Assembly (NCBI RefSeq): GCF_003464085.1
Contig: NZ_QSDR01000039.1
Location: 1 to 35,614 of the forward strand
Direction: 5' to 3'
Length of the DNA stretch: 35,614 nt
Source: Clostridium sp. AM58-1XD
GTDB lineage: Bacteria > Bacillota > Clostridia > Lachnospirales > Lachnospiraceae
Shown here piece after piece: positions 17,736 to 27,295 of this stretch. The notes below the pieces were generated by a model, which searched no databases, was not told the origin of the DNA, and saw only the letters and a list, made by a program, of their open reading frames with translations. How positions within the stretch are numbered: the first letter of the stretch is position 1; each line of letters starts with the position of its first letter. Both the position numbers and the translations under genes were made by a program.

Positions 17736-19030
17736 ATGAAAATTACCGGTATCATAGCAGAATACAATCCATTTCATCTCGGCCATCAGTTTCATATGGA
17801 AAAGGCCCGTGAGCAGACAGGGGCCGACTATCTCGTCATCGTGCTCAGCGGCGACTTCGTCCAGCGGGGCGCGCCGGCCGTATTTGATAAATACTCCAGA
17901 ACAAAGATGGCCCTTCTCTGCGGAGCCGACCTCGTCCTGGAAATGCCCTCCGTCTTCGCAACCGGAAGCGCTGAAGATTTCGCGGCCTGCGGAGTCGCTC
18001 TCCTGGACCGGCTGGGGACTGTGGACAGCCTTTTTTTCGGAAGCGAATGCGGGACTGTCCGTCCGCTGTCCGACGCGGCCTCCATTCTCCTGAATGAGCC
18101 GCCCGAATTTTCCGGCACCTTAAAAGAACTGCTTCGTCATGGCCATTCGTTTCCGTCTGCACGCGGACGCGCTCTTTCCGCCGCCATGAAACGGGAAGCG
18201 GATCCGACCATGAATGACTGTAAAAACGAAGCAGATTTTTCTTCTCCCAACAATATTCTTGGAATCGAATACTGCAAAGCGATCTTAAAGCAGAACAGCG
18301 CAGTAAAGCCCTGTACCCTGCTCCGGCTGGGGGACTATCACGGGCCGAACCTGGAAAACAGTGTTCCGACCGAACATTCCGGAATCCGTTTCAGTTCTGC
18401 TTCTGCTATAAGAAAGTCGTTAAAAGAACAGGAAAACAGAGCCCGCTCATTTTCCGCCTCCGATCTGACTGCCCATATTCCGAACTGCCTCCGCAGTTTT
18501 TACGAGACTTGCAGCCCTGTATTTTCAGGCGATTTTTCCTGTATGCTCAACTATGCGCTACTTCAGGCCTTTCAAAACGGCATACGTCTGGAATCCTTTG
18601 AAGGTTTTTCAGGAGAACTGGCTTCCCGTATGGAAAAATATGCATATTCAGGCGGCTCATGGGAAGAACGGATCATGCAGCTGAAAACGAGAAACTATAC
18701 GTATACAAGAATCAGCCGCGCCCTTCTTCATCTTCTTCTGGGGATCACTGCCGATCTGACACAGGCCATGCGTACCGAGGCTATGCTCCATATGCCCGTG
18801 TCCTAGGCTTCAGAAAGAGCGCTTCCCCACTTCTTTCTGCCGTCAAAAAGAATTCATCGATCCCTCTCATAACAAAAACAGCTGACGCAGAAAACTGCCT
18901 CAGCTGTAACGATTTATCTTATTTGAAACGGGATTTTTATGCTTCACATATATATCAGACCGTTTTGTCCGGAAAATACGGAACACCTGCCAAAAATGAG
19001 TATACGCAGCAAATCTGCATACTGCCGTAA
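17736..19030 (+). CDS. tmcAL: tRNA(Met) cytidine acetate ligase TmcAL (frameshifted)
   Basis: The enzyme makes N4-acetylcytidine at the wobble base of elongator tRNA-Met, using acetate and ATP. The N-terminus (GIIAEYNPFHLGHQFHMEKA) is the nucleotidyltransferase fold with the HxGH motif, followed by SGDFVQRG and the FGSECG segment. The first frame stops at 18806, but the expected C-terminus continues in another frame (YAPYARVLGFRKSASPLLSA). One missing G at the GG near 18779-18781 joins them: 431 codons ending at 19030, close to the usual length near 400-415. Acetate as substrate fits the nearby pta-ackA genes, though this may be coincidence. The ATG follows AAAGGGG. Confidence 0.9.
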
Positions 19031-19080
19031 ACCAGCCGCCATACGGCAAATCCGTGAAATCAGCCGGCCTGTTGAGCCTG

Positions 19081-20259
19081 TTACAGATTTTCTTCATCCA
19101 GAAGGCGTTTCAGAGTCGGCTTTACATGAAGAAACGCCATCAGCTCCTCCAGCTCCTTAACGTTGTCTTTTTTCCCTCCCTGCTTTACGGCACGGATCAG
19201 AATATTCTTAGGAGTATGTTCCATATCGATGAATTCCAGGATCTGCGTCCGGTAGCCTGCGTGTTCCAGCAGCTGCGCCCTGACCGCATCCGTGCACAGG
19301 GCAGCCATCCGCTCCTTGATCAGGCCGTACCGAAGCACCGGCTCCAGCAGCCCGTTTTCAATCTGCCCATTCAGCTCATGCTGACAGCACGGTACGGACA
19401 GGATTACATCCGCCCCCCACTTCACCGCCTTGGCAAGGGCATAATCCGTGGCCGTATCGCATGCATGAAGCGTGACCACCATGTCCACATGATCGACTCC
19501 GTCATAGGAAGCGATATCCCCCGTATAAAACTGCAGCTGCTCAAAGCCGTACTGCCTGCTGAGTATATTGCAGCGCTCGATTACGTCTTTTTTCAGATCC
19601 AGTCCGATCACACGGATAGGATATCCTTTTAAGTCCTTCAGATAGTAATACATAGCGAAGGTCAGGTATGATTTTCCACAGCCGAAATCGATAATTGTCG
19701 TTTCCTTTTCCTTATTCAGTCTTGGAAGGATGTCCTCAATAAATTCCAGGAAACGGTTGATCTGACGGAACTTATCATAGCGGCTGCGTACGATCGTTCC
19801 ATCTGCCGTCATAACTCCCAGGTCGACGAGAAACGGCACCGGAATTCCCTCCTCCAGTACATACCTCTTTTTTCTGTTATGGGACAGGACTGCAGACGGC
19901 CCGCCGCTCATTTTGGCGGGAGCCGTTCTCTTCACCTTCATGGTAACTGTCCCTTTCTTACCGACCAGCAGGCGCGCCTCTCCCGCCTGTGCCTTCAGCT
20001 CCATCTGGCGGAAATTCCCGTCCATCGACGATATGATATATGTTTTTGCTTCCTCTTTTGGAAGATTCTTATGAAATGCCTGTTTTCCGCAAAATTCTTC
20101 TGCCTGGAAAATAAGTTCTCCCCGCAGCAGAAGCGGGCGTATTTTTACCTTGGACATCCCGTCTTTTCTGACCGGGTTGCTGAGAATTACATCATACAGC
20201 CCGCTGTCCAGAAACTCTTCCAAAACTGCTTTTAGTTTATCCTTCTCTGTCTGTTCCAT
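19081..20259 (-). CDS. Class I SAM-dependent methyltransferase (Methyltransf_32 type)
   Basis: This 392-residue intact protein has an N-terminal domain of unknown role (1-140) and a Rossmann methyltransferase domain from about 175. The SAM-binding motif I is IIDFGCGKSYLTF, followed by the acidic VIGLDLKKD. The block VVTLHACDTATDYALAKAV and the SVPCCQHEL motif point to the Methyltransf_32 group, some of whose members act on RNA. The substrate here is unknown. It is the last gene of the minus-strand run, eight bases after the phosphatase stop, and convergent with tmcAL. Confidence 0.85.
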   Translation of the reverse strand: MEQTEKDKLKAVLEEFLDSGLYDVILSNPVRKDGMSKVKIRPLLLRGELIFQAEEFCGKQAFHKNLPKEEAKTYIISSMDGNFRQMELKAQAGEARLLVGKKGTVTMKVKRTAPAKMSGGPSAVLSHNRKKRYVLEEGIPVPFLVDLGVMTADGTIVRSRYDKFRQINRFLEFIEDILPRLNKEKETTIIDFGCGKSYLTFAMYYYLKDLKGYPIRVIGLDLKKDVIERCNILSRQYGFEQLQFYTGDIASYDGVDHVDMVVTLHACDTATDYALAKAVKWGADVILSVPCCQHELNGQIENGLLEPVLRYGLIKERMAALCTDAVRAQLLEHAGYRTQILEFIDMEHTPKNILIRAVKQGGKKDNVKELEELMAFLHVKPTLKRLLDEENL

Positions 20260-20267
20260 ATCTTCCC

Positions 20268-20907
20268 TTATTCTTTATCTTCCTTCCAGTTTTCTCTCAG
20301 AAGTTCCGGAAATTTTTCCAGATGGGCATAGTCATTGAACCGTTCCAGGCGAAATCTGTCATGAACGTTGTCATAGGAAAGCTCCGTTATGCTGCTGTTT
20401 TCCAGATCGCTTCCCAAAAGCCGCCATTCGGCCAGCTTCATACCCAGAATCCAGGCTGTTATGCTTCGTATGACGCCGCCGTGAGTCACTACTGCCGCTT
20501 TGTCATGGCCGCACCTTTTCAGTTCCTCCAGAAATGGCAGGACACGGCGCACCACATCTGCTGCGCACTCTCCTCCCGGATAGCAGATCCGTTTTCATTA
20601 AAGCCTGCTCCGCTTGAAAATCTTTGAATTTTTCGGCAATTTCTTCATCGCCCAGACCTTCCATATGGCCGAAAGAAATCTCCCGCAGTTCCGGCCGTAT
20701 CGCACGCTCCGCATTCCAGTAAATATTTGCCGTTTCCGCCGTCTCTTCCGCTCGAATCAGGCCGCTGGAATATACGATTCCAATCCCCTTTCCTGCCAGG
20801 CGCTCTCCGACGAGAGCTGCCTGACGGAAACCGGCCGGATCAAGGCCGACGTTCACATTGCACAGCCTGCTTTCCTGACGGCCGTGGCGGATCATATATA
20901 TTCTCAT
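20268..20907 (-). CDS. Histidine phosphatase family protein (frameshifted)
   Basis: This is a phosphoglycerate-mutase-like phosphatase. The catalytic RHG is at the N-terminus (MRIYMIRHGRQES), and EISFGHMEGLGDEEIAEKF carries the usual mid-motif. The second catalytic His is in VVTHGGVIRSI of the second frame. The two frames meet at the AAAA run 20592-20595. Removing one A gives ...ALMKRICYPGGECAADVVRR without a break and an exact 212-codon frame. Unlike the other breaks this one needs a base removed. The substrate cannot be told from sequence. Ten bases separate it from the upstream PFL-family gene. Confidence 0.82.
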
Positions 20908-20917
20908 TGCCCTCTCC

Positions 20918-22282
20918 CTAATTTTTAAAGCTGTGAATCGGAGCCGGAATTCTGCCGCCTCTCGTTACGAACTTCTCACAGGAATACGTATTTACCGGCA
21001 TAACAGGCGCATAGCCCAGCAGACCGCCGAATTCTACCGTATCGCCCACGTCTTTTCCAACGACAGGGATCAGACGGACAGCCGTCGTCTTCTGGTTGAT
21101 CATTCCGATCGCCGCTTCATCTGCAATAATACCTGCAATCGTGGTGGCAGGCGTGCTCCCTGGGATCGCAATCATATCAAGTCCTACGGAGCAGACGCAT
21201 GTCATTGCTTCCAGCTTCTCGATAGTAAGCGCTCCGAGGGTCACCGCGTCGATCATTCCCTGATCCTCACTAACAGGGATGAACGCTCCGCTCAATCCAC
21301 CTACATAAGAGGACGCCATTACTCCGCCTTTTTTTACCTGGTCGTTCAGCATGGCGAGTGCAGCCGTCGTCCCCGGCGCTCCGACCCGCTCCAGTCCGAT
21401 CTCTTCCAATATTTCCGCAACGCTGTCGCCTACGGCCGGAGTCGGCGCCAGAGAAAGATCTATAATACCAAATGGAATTCCCAGCCTTCTGGACGCTTCC
21501 TGGGCAACCAGCTGGCCTACACGCGTGATTTTAAATGCAGTCTTTTTAATTGTCTCACAAAGGACTTCAAAGTTCTGTCCCCTCGCCTTCTCCAGAGCCA
21601 CCTTTACAACGCCAGGACCGCTGACGCCTACATTGATAATTGCATCCGCCTCGGTTACGCCATGGAACGCGCCTGCCATAAAGGGATTGTCATCCGGCGC
21701 ATTACAGAATACCACCAGCTTCGCACATCCCAAAGAGTCATTTTCTTTCGTCGCCTCTGCCGTCTCAAGCACGATTTTTCCCATCAGCTCCACTGCATCC
21801 ATATTGAGACCTGTCTTTGTCGATCCTACATTAATAGAACTGCACACTCGTTCCGTGCACGCCAGGGCCTTCGGTATGGAACGGATCAGATTTTCGTCCG
21901 CCGTCGTCATCCCCTTGCTCACAAGTGCAGAATATCCCCCGATAAAATTCACGCCGACTTCTTTAGCCGCCCTGTCCAGAGTCTTTGCAAGTGTCACAAA
22001 ATCATCCGGCGTCTTGCATGCCGCACCGCCTACAAGAGCAATCGGAGTAACTGAAATACGCTTATTTACAATCGGGATCCCAAAATCCCTCTCGATTTCC
22101 TGGCCTGTCGAAACAAGGTTTTCAGCCATAGTGGTAATCTTTTTATAAACCTTTTCATTGACTGCATCCAGATCGGAATCACAGCAGTCCAGAAGGCTGA
22201 TCCCCATGGTAATGGTACGCACGTCAAGTTTCTCATGCTCAATCATGTTGTTCGTTTCAATTACTTCAAACATATTTAACAT
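20918..22282 (-). CDS. PFL family protein (UPF0210 / DUF711)
   Basis: This 454-residue conserved protein has the standard length for UPF0210. The family is distantly related to pyruvate formate-lyase in fold, but it lacks a proven enzymatic role. The N-terminal [20 protein letters not shown] and the Gly-rich C-terminus ([20 protein letters not shown]) are typical. It is encoded directly after an ACT-domain protein, a pairing conserved in many Firmicutes, which suggests the ACT protein regulates it. The frame is intact. Confidence 0.93.
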   Translation of the reverse strand: MLNMFEVIETNNMIEHEKLDVRTITMGISLLDCCDSDLDAVNEKVYKKITTMAENLVSTGQEIERDFGIPIVNKRISVTPIALVGGAACKTPDDFVTLAKTLDRAAKEVGVNFIGGYSALVSKGMTTADENLIRSIPKALACTERVCSSINVGSTKTGLNMDAVELMGKIVLETAEATKENDSLGCAKLVVFCNAPDDNPFMAGAFHGVTEADAIINVGVSGPGVVKVALEKARGQNFEVLCETIKKTAFKITRVGQLVAQEASRRLGIPFGIIDLSLAPTPAVGDSVAEILEEIGLERVGAPGTTAALAMLNDQVKKGGVMASSYVGGLSGAFIPVSEDQGMIDAVTLGALTIEKLEAMTCVCSVGLDMIAIPGSTPATTIAGIIADEAAIGMINQKTTAVRLIPVVGKDVGDTVEFGGLLGYAPVMPVNTYSCEKFVTRGGRIPAPIHSFKN

Positions 22283-22336
22283 AGCAGTTCCATCCTCTTT
22301 TCTAGTAGTAATTTTGTACCGGCATTCTGCAGCTTT

Positions 22337-22609
22337 TTAGATTCTGTGCATACTGGTGAAAATCTCTTCCTTCTGGCATTTGATCGTTACGCCGATCTCT
22401 TCTCCTGCCTTCTCCAAGTCATCTGCCATGCTTCCGAAGTCTTTTACAGCCTTCGTGGTATCCACGATCATCATCATGTTGAAGTATTCCTGAACGATTG
22501 TCTGAGAAATATCCAGGATATTCACGTGATTTTCTGCAAGATACGTACATACCTTTGCAATAATTCCTACCGTGTCTTTTCCTACTACCGTGATAATCGC
22601 CTTGTTCAT
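22337..22609 (-). CDS. ACT domain protein (UPF0237)
   Basis: This 90-residue protein is a single ACT domain, a small ligand-binding fold that usually senses amino acids. MNKAIITVVGKDTVGIIAKV, then LAENHVNILDISQTI, is the characteristic beginning. The ATG follows GGAGGAAGAA. It is 54 bases before the PFL-family gene and is the likely regulatory partner of that product. The effector is unknown. Confidence 0.94.
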   Translation of the reverse strand: MNKAIITVVGKDTVGIIAKVCTYLAENHVNILDISQTIVQEYFNMMMIVDTTKAVKDFGSMADDLEKAGEEIGVTIKCQKEEIFTSMHRI

Positions 22610-22672
22610 CTTTCTTCCTCCGTTTTTATGAATTTTATCAGTTCCATACTGTTTATGTATTCCCAGCAGATC

Positions 22673-23469
22673 CTACAGCGTAATAATCTCTGACATTTCG
22701 TCCCTTTTTGCAACGGTGATGGCGAAGTCGGTGCCACTGTAGGGATTATCTCCCTGGGTAATTTCCAGTTTTACGGTTTCATATGCAAGCTCTGCATAAT
22801 TATTCTCTTTGCTCAGATGTCCCAGAATAATCTTTTTCAAATTATCATGAACGATACAGTTCAGCAGGCGGCCTGCCGTCTCGTTTGACAGATGGCCGTG
22901 CTCCCCCAGAATCCTGCGTTTCAGATAATAGGGATAGGGGCCGGTTTCCAGCATCTTTACATCGTGGTTGGATTCCAGAAGAATCGCGTCCAGATTCTGA
23001 AGATGCTCAATGATATATTCGTCAAAATGGCCCATGTCGGTAGCAACTGCTACGGATTTCCCTCCGCTTTTGATTCTGTATCCCACCGGATTGGCCGCAT
23101 CGTGATCGATCCGGAATGGAAGAATCTCCATATCTCCGATGGCGAAATCCACGTCTGGACGGATGGGCTGGTAAAGCTCTGCCGGATATTTCCCAAGGCT
23201 TGCCATGGAAGCGATCTCTTCCAGTGTTTCCCTCGTTCCGTAAATAGGATCCCGTGTTTGCGGGCCAGGACTCCCAGCCCTTTTACATGGTCCGAATGCT
23301 CGTGGGTAATAACAATTCCGGATATTTCCTTTCCTGTCAAACCAATTTCATTCAGCCCCTGCTCAATTCTCTTATTGCTGATCCCTGCATCGATCAGAAT
23401 GTGGGTCTCGTCTGTTCCTGCGTAAATGCAGTTTCCGCTGCTTCCGCTGGCAATGCTCACAAATCTCAT
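22673..23469 (-). CDS. MBL-fold metallo-hydrolase, YycJ/WalJ-like (frameshifted)
   Basis: This is a metallo-beta-lactamase-fold hydrolase of the YycJ/WalJ type. The metal site THEHSDH lies in ISGIVITHEHSDHVKGLGVL. Further His and Asp ligands are expected in ATDMGH and LLESNHD. The two frames join at the short C run near 23248. One more C gives KHGIPIYGTRETLEEIASMA in a single 265-codon gene, the usual length. The family has been linked to cell-wall regulation and to nuclease activity; its function here is inferred from family only. It is cotranscribed between coaE and the ACT gene. Confidence 0.88.
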
Positions 23470-23485
23470 ATTTTTCCAGTCCTTG

Positions 23486-24103
23486 TCATCCTATATATTT
23501 CATTGTTTTTAAAATACTGTGTATCTGTTCTTCCGCCTCTTCTACCGTGCCGTTGTTGTCGATTTCCCTCTGGCAAACGGCCCGGTACTGCGCGTCGCTC
23601 CACTGGCTTTCCATGATCGCTCTGCATTTTTCCCTGCTGTAGCCGCGGCTCTCCATGAGGCGGGCGGTGCGGTTCTCTCTTGATGTATAAACATACCACA
23701 TTTCATCACAAATGTCATGCACTTTTTCTTCCACAACGGGTGCTTCTATTACTACGAGACGGCTGTCTGCCTCAGCCGCCTGTCCGCATATGGCCTCCCA
23801 TGCCATAGGATGGATAATTCCGTTTACCGTCTCCCTGGCCCCTGGATCGTGAAAGATCAGTTCTGCCAGAGACGGCCTGTCCACGGTTCCGTCTTCATTT
23901 AAAAAGTCATCTCCCAGCGCTTCCACTACCTTTTTCAGCCCCAAAGCCCCAGGCTCCATCAGCCTGTGGGCTACTTCGTCCGCAAGAATCACTTCCGCGT
24001 TATAATCATTTTTAAGGATATCCAGAATCCGGCTTTTTCCCGAGCCTACCCCTCCGGTGATCCCAATAATCCACTTCTTCCCTGTCTCTCTGCTCTCCTC
24101 CAT
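23486..24103 (-). CDS. coaE: Dephospho-CoA kinase
   Basis: The enzyme phosphorylates dephospho-CoA at the 3' hydroxyl of ribose, the last step of CoA synthesis. The P-loop GITGGVGSGKS is near residue 15, and DEVAHRLMEPG and the LID-region Arg cluster follow. The start is set at ATG 24103 after AAAGGAGAA (205 residues). A longer frame from 24160 would overlap the end of polA and add an unlikely N-terminus. It directly follows polA, a frequent arrangement in clostridia. Confidence 0.95.
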   Translation of the reverse strand: MEESRETGKKWIIGITGGVGSGKSRILDILKNDYNAEVILADEVAHRLMEPGALGLKKVVEALGDDFLNEDGTVDRPSLAELIFHDPGARETVNGIIHPMAWEAICGQAAEADSRLVVIEAPVVEEKVHDICDEMWYVYTSRENRTARLMESRGYSREKCRAIMESQWSDAQYRAVCQREIDNNGTVEEAEEQIHSILKTMKYIG

Positions 24104-24149
24104 GGTCTGGTTCTCCTTTCGTCCAGCTGCAGTCTCATCCCATCTGGAA

Positions 24150-26872
24150 TTATTTGGCATCGAACCAGGATTTTCCAGTGTTGGCTTCTACCTCCAGCGC
24201 AACCTTCAAGTCGGCCGCATGTTTCATTTTATCCTCCAGAACGGCCTTCACCTCGTCTACCTCGTTCTCCGCAGCTTCCACCAGAAGTTCATCGTGAATC
24301 TGAAGCACGATTCGTGAATTTAATCCCCTTTTTCTCAACTCCCTATCCACGGAAATCATTGCTATTTTCATAATATCTGCGGCCGTTCCCTGGATCGGAG
24401 AGTTCATGGCAACGCGTTCCCCAAAGGATCTCTGCATAAAATTGGCTGATTTCAGCTCCGGTATCGGTCTGCGTCTGCCAAACAGGGTCGTCACATATCC
24501 TTTTTCTTTCCCGTCCTCCACAAGGCCGTCCAGAAAATGCTTTACGCCCGGATATGTTTCAAAATATTTATTGATATATTCAACCGCCTCTTTTCTGGAA
24601 ATACTCAGGCCCTCGCTTAGACCGAAGGCGCTGATTCCATACACGATGCCAAAGTTCACAGCCTTTGCGTTGCGCCTCTGAAGGGAGGTCACTTCATCTA
24701 ATGGAATATGGAACACCTGTGACGCGGTAATCGCATGGATATCCTGAGCTGTGCGGTATGCCTCGATCAGGCGCTCGTCTCCCGACATATGGGCCAGAAT
24801 TCTCAGTTCGATCTGAGAGTAATCGGCGTCAATGAAAACACAGCCTTCCTTAGGTACAAATACTTTCCTGATCTCCCGCCCCAGTTCCATACGGACAGGG
24901 ATATTCTGAAGATTCGGTTCGGTGCTGCTGATACGTCCTGTAGCCGTAATTGTCTGGTTGAATTTTCCATGAATGCGGCCGTCTTCTCCAATATAGGCGG
25001 CAAGCCCTTCCGCATAGGTGGAATTGAGTTTTGTCAGCTGCCTGTAGTCCAGAATCATCTGTACGACCGGATAATCGGGAGCCAGCTTTTCCAGAATGTC
25101 GGCTGCCGTAGAGTATCCGGTCTTCGTCTTCTTTCCGCCCTTAAGTTCCATCTTTCCAAACAGGATTTCGCCCAGCTGCTTCGGAGAATTGATGTTAAAC
25201 CGTTCTCCCGTCTCTTCGTAAATTTTCTGCTCCAGCTTCTCTATTCCGGATTTGAGCATATCTCCATATTCCTTCAGCTGCCCGCGTTCTACCTTCACAC
25301 CTTCCTGCTCCATATGGAACAGACTGTATATCAAAGGCATTTCGATGGTTTCAAAAAGCTCCATCATTCCTGCCTCTTCCAGACGTTCTCTTAAAGGTCC
25401 AGCTGCCTTCCATGCCACATAGCTCATATAACAGGCGCCTGTAACCGCTTTTTCTTCCCCTTCTGCAAGTGCTTTTCCAGCAGGAATCTTGCCGAGAAGG
25501 TCCGTCTCAGACGGCACGGTCATGCCGAGATAATCTCTCGCCAGGTCGTCATATGCATACGTATCCTTCAGCGGGTTGAGAAGATAGCCTGCAACGCCTG
25601 CATCCATAACTCTGCTGTCATCCTCCAGCATGAGATATGGAAGAAGGCTTTTTAAATCCAGTACCCAGGTGCTGCCGTCACGCCTGCACAATTCTCTCGC
25701 CGTATTTTCCAGCCACTCCGGGGTGATCTCCTTTTCCGAGGTGATACAGACCGTATCTTCCTCTCCCATGCAAATTGAAAGGCAGACGGCATACTTCTCC
25801 TTCCCCCTCGCTTTTTTTCCGATGCCCAGCTGGCCGTTTTCATCAGCAAACATGGACAGCTGGCCCTCTTCTTTTCTGCCCGCTTCGTCAAACAGAAGCT
25901 GAAGACCGATAACCTGGCTCTTCATTGCCCTTGCCACAGCCTTCTCCCCTTCTTTTAAGGCTGCAGTCTTTCGGAAGGACGACTCTGCCGTTACAGTATT
26001 CCTGGCCGCCTCACCGAACCTTGTAAGAATGGATTTAAATTCCAGACGCTTCATATATTCGTATGCTTCCGGTGTATAAAGGTCTTCCAGCACGGCCTTT
26101 TCATAGGAGAATTCAATCGGGCAGTCAATGCAGATCGTCGCCAGCTCTTTGCTCATCTTTGCCATATCAAAGTTGGCTGCCAGCGCTTTCTGCGCCCTTG
26201 GCGGCTTGATTTCTTCCACATGTTCATACGCATTTTCGATGCTCCCGTATGAGACGATCAGATTCGCCGCCGTCTTTTCCCCAATGCCCGGCACTCCCGG
26301 GATATTGTCCGAAGCATCCCCCATAAGCGCTTTTACATCAATGAATTCTTCAGGCGTCACCTGATATTCCCGCTTCACATCGTCAGGATAGTAATCTTTG
26401 ACCTCCGTCGTTCCCCGGCTCGTCCTTGGCATACGGATTTTGATTTTCTCATCTGCCAGCTGAAGGAGGTCCCTGTCACCGGAGACAATGGACACCTCTA
26501 CGCCATTCTTCTGCATGCGCTTCGCTACCGTTCCAAGGATGTCGTCTGCTTCATAGCCTGGGAGCGTCAGAATCGGAATCTGCATGGCAGCCAGCACTTC
26601 CTTCATAAGCGGCACCTGTTCCCTCAGTTCCTCCGGCATGGGTTTTCTCGTCCCCTTATACTCCGCATACATTTTATGGCGGAATGTCGGTTCCTTTAAA
26701 TCAAAGGCCACAGCAAGATGGTCCGCTTTCTCCTCGTCCAGGATTTTAAACATAATATTTAAAAATCCATACACTGCATTTGTATGGATTCCTTCTGATT
26801 CGTAAGGTCCGGGACACCATAAAAAGCCCGGTTTAAAATACTGTGCCCGTCGATTAATACTAATTTTTCCAT
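24150..26872 (-). CDS. polA: DNA polymerase I (frameshifted near the N-terminus)
   Basis: This replication and repair polymerase is 907 residues after correction. The 5'-3' exonuclease domain (about 1-290) starts with MEKLVLIDGHSILNRAFYG. The middle 3'-5' exonuclease-like domain lacks the catalytic acidic residues, so proofreading is probably absent, as in many Gram-positive enzymes. The polymerase domain has motif A (DADYSQIELRILAHMSGD), motif B (RRNAKAVNFGIVYGIS) and motif C (QIHDELL). The ATG at 26872 follows AGGAG. The first frame stops after 38 codons; one more T near 26798-26800 restores LTNSEGIHTNAVYGFLN and joins the rest. A real loss of the exonuclease start would be costly, so a sequence error is likely. 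Confidence 0.93.
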
Positions 26873-26913
26873 TCTGTTCTCCTAAATCTGCAATTTTTAA
26901 TAACGCCTTCTAT

Positions 26914-27261
26914 TCAAAAGATTCCGTTCTGCCACCATATTCTAAGCTGCAGAAGCAGAATCACCAGTATCCCCAAAAGGCTCAGCGTATTGGCCACATA
27001 TCTGAGAACCGTCAGAACATGGACCTTTTTCAGACGCTCCATGGATGCTTCAAGCGCCTCATCCAGAGCGCCCTTAATATTATACGTACCGATGTCGCTG
27101 TCCAGCTGTCTTAAGCCGACATAAACGGTGAAATAAATTTCCAGTTCTTCGCGGCAGTTTTCACAGCTGTTTATATGGAGCAGAAACTTCTCCAGTTCTT
27201 CATCACTTAAATTATGGTCAATGTACGGAATAATCATTCCCTCTGCTTCCTGGCATGTCAT
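26914..27261 (-). CDS. Putative anti-sigma-factor-like zinc-finger membrane protein
   Basis: This 115-residue protein has an N-terminal zf-HC2-like zinc finger: Cys3, then HxxxCxxC in LHINSCENCREEL. A single membrane segment (about 85-110) lies near the C-terminus. Anti-sigma factors of this form bind an ECF sigma factor at the membrane, but no sigma gene is adjacent. The gene sits between a hybrid kinase (34 bases upstream) and polA (41 bases downstream), all on the minus strand. The ATG follows GAGGTGA. It may instead be a signalling adaptor; partner unknown. Confidence 0.75.
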   Translation of the reverse strand: MTCQEAEGMIIPYIDHNLSDEELEKFLLHINSCENCREELEIYFTVYVGLRQLDSDIGTYNIKGALDEALEASMERLKKVHVLTVLRYVANTLSLLGILVILLLQLRIWWQNGIF

Positions 27262-27295
27262 CTCTGCTCACCTCTTTTCAATCTCCTCACATGAA

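Noticed and set aside
20933..22054. 373-codon plus-strand open frame opposite the PFL-family gene
   Set aside because: It lies wholly antisense to a well-conserved intact gene, has no RBS, and is rich in Arg, His and Ser as expected for a shadow frame.
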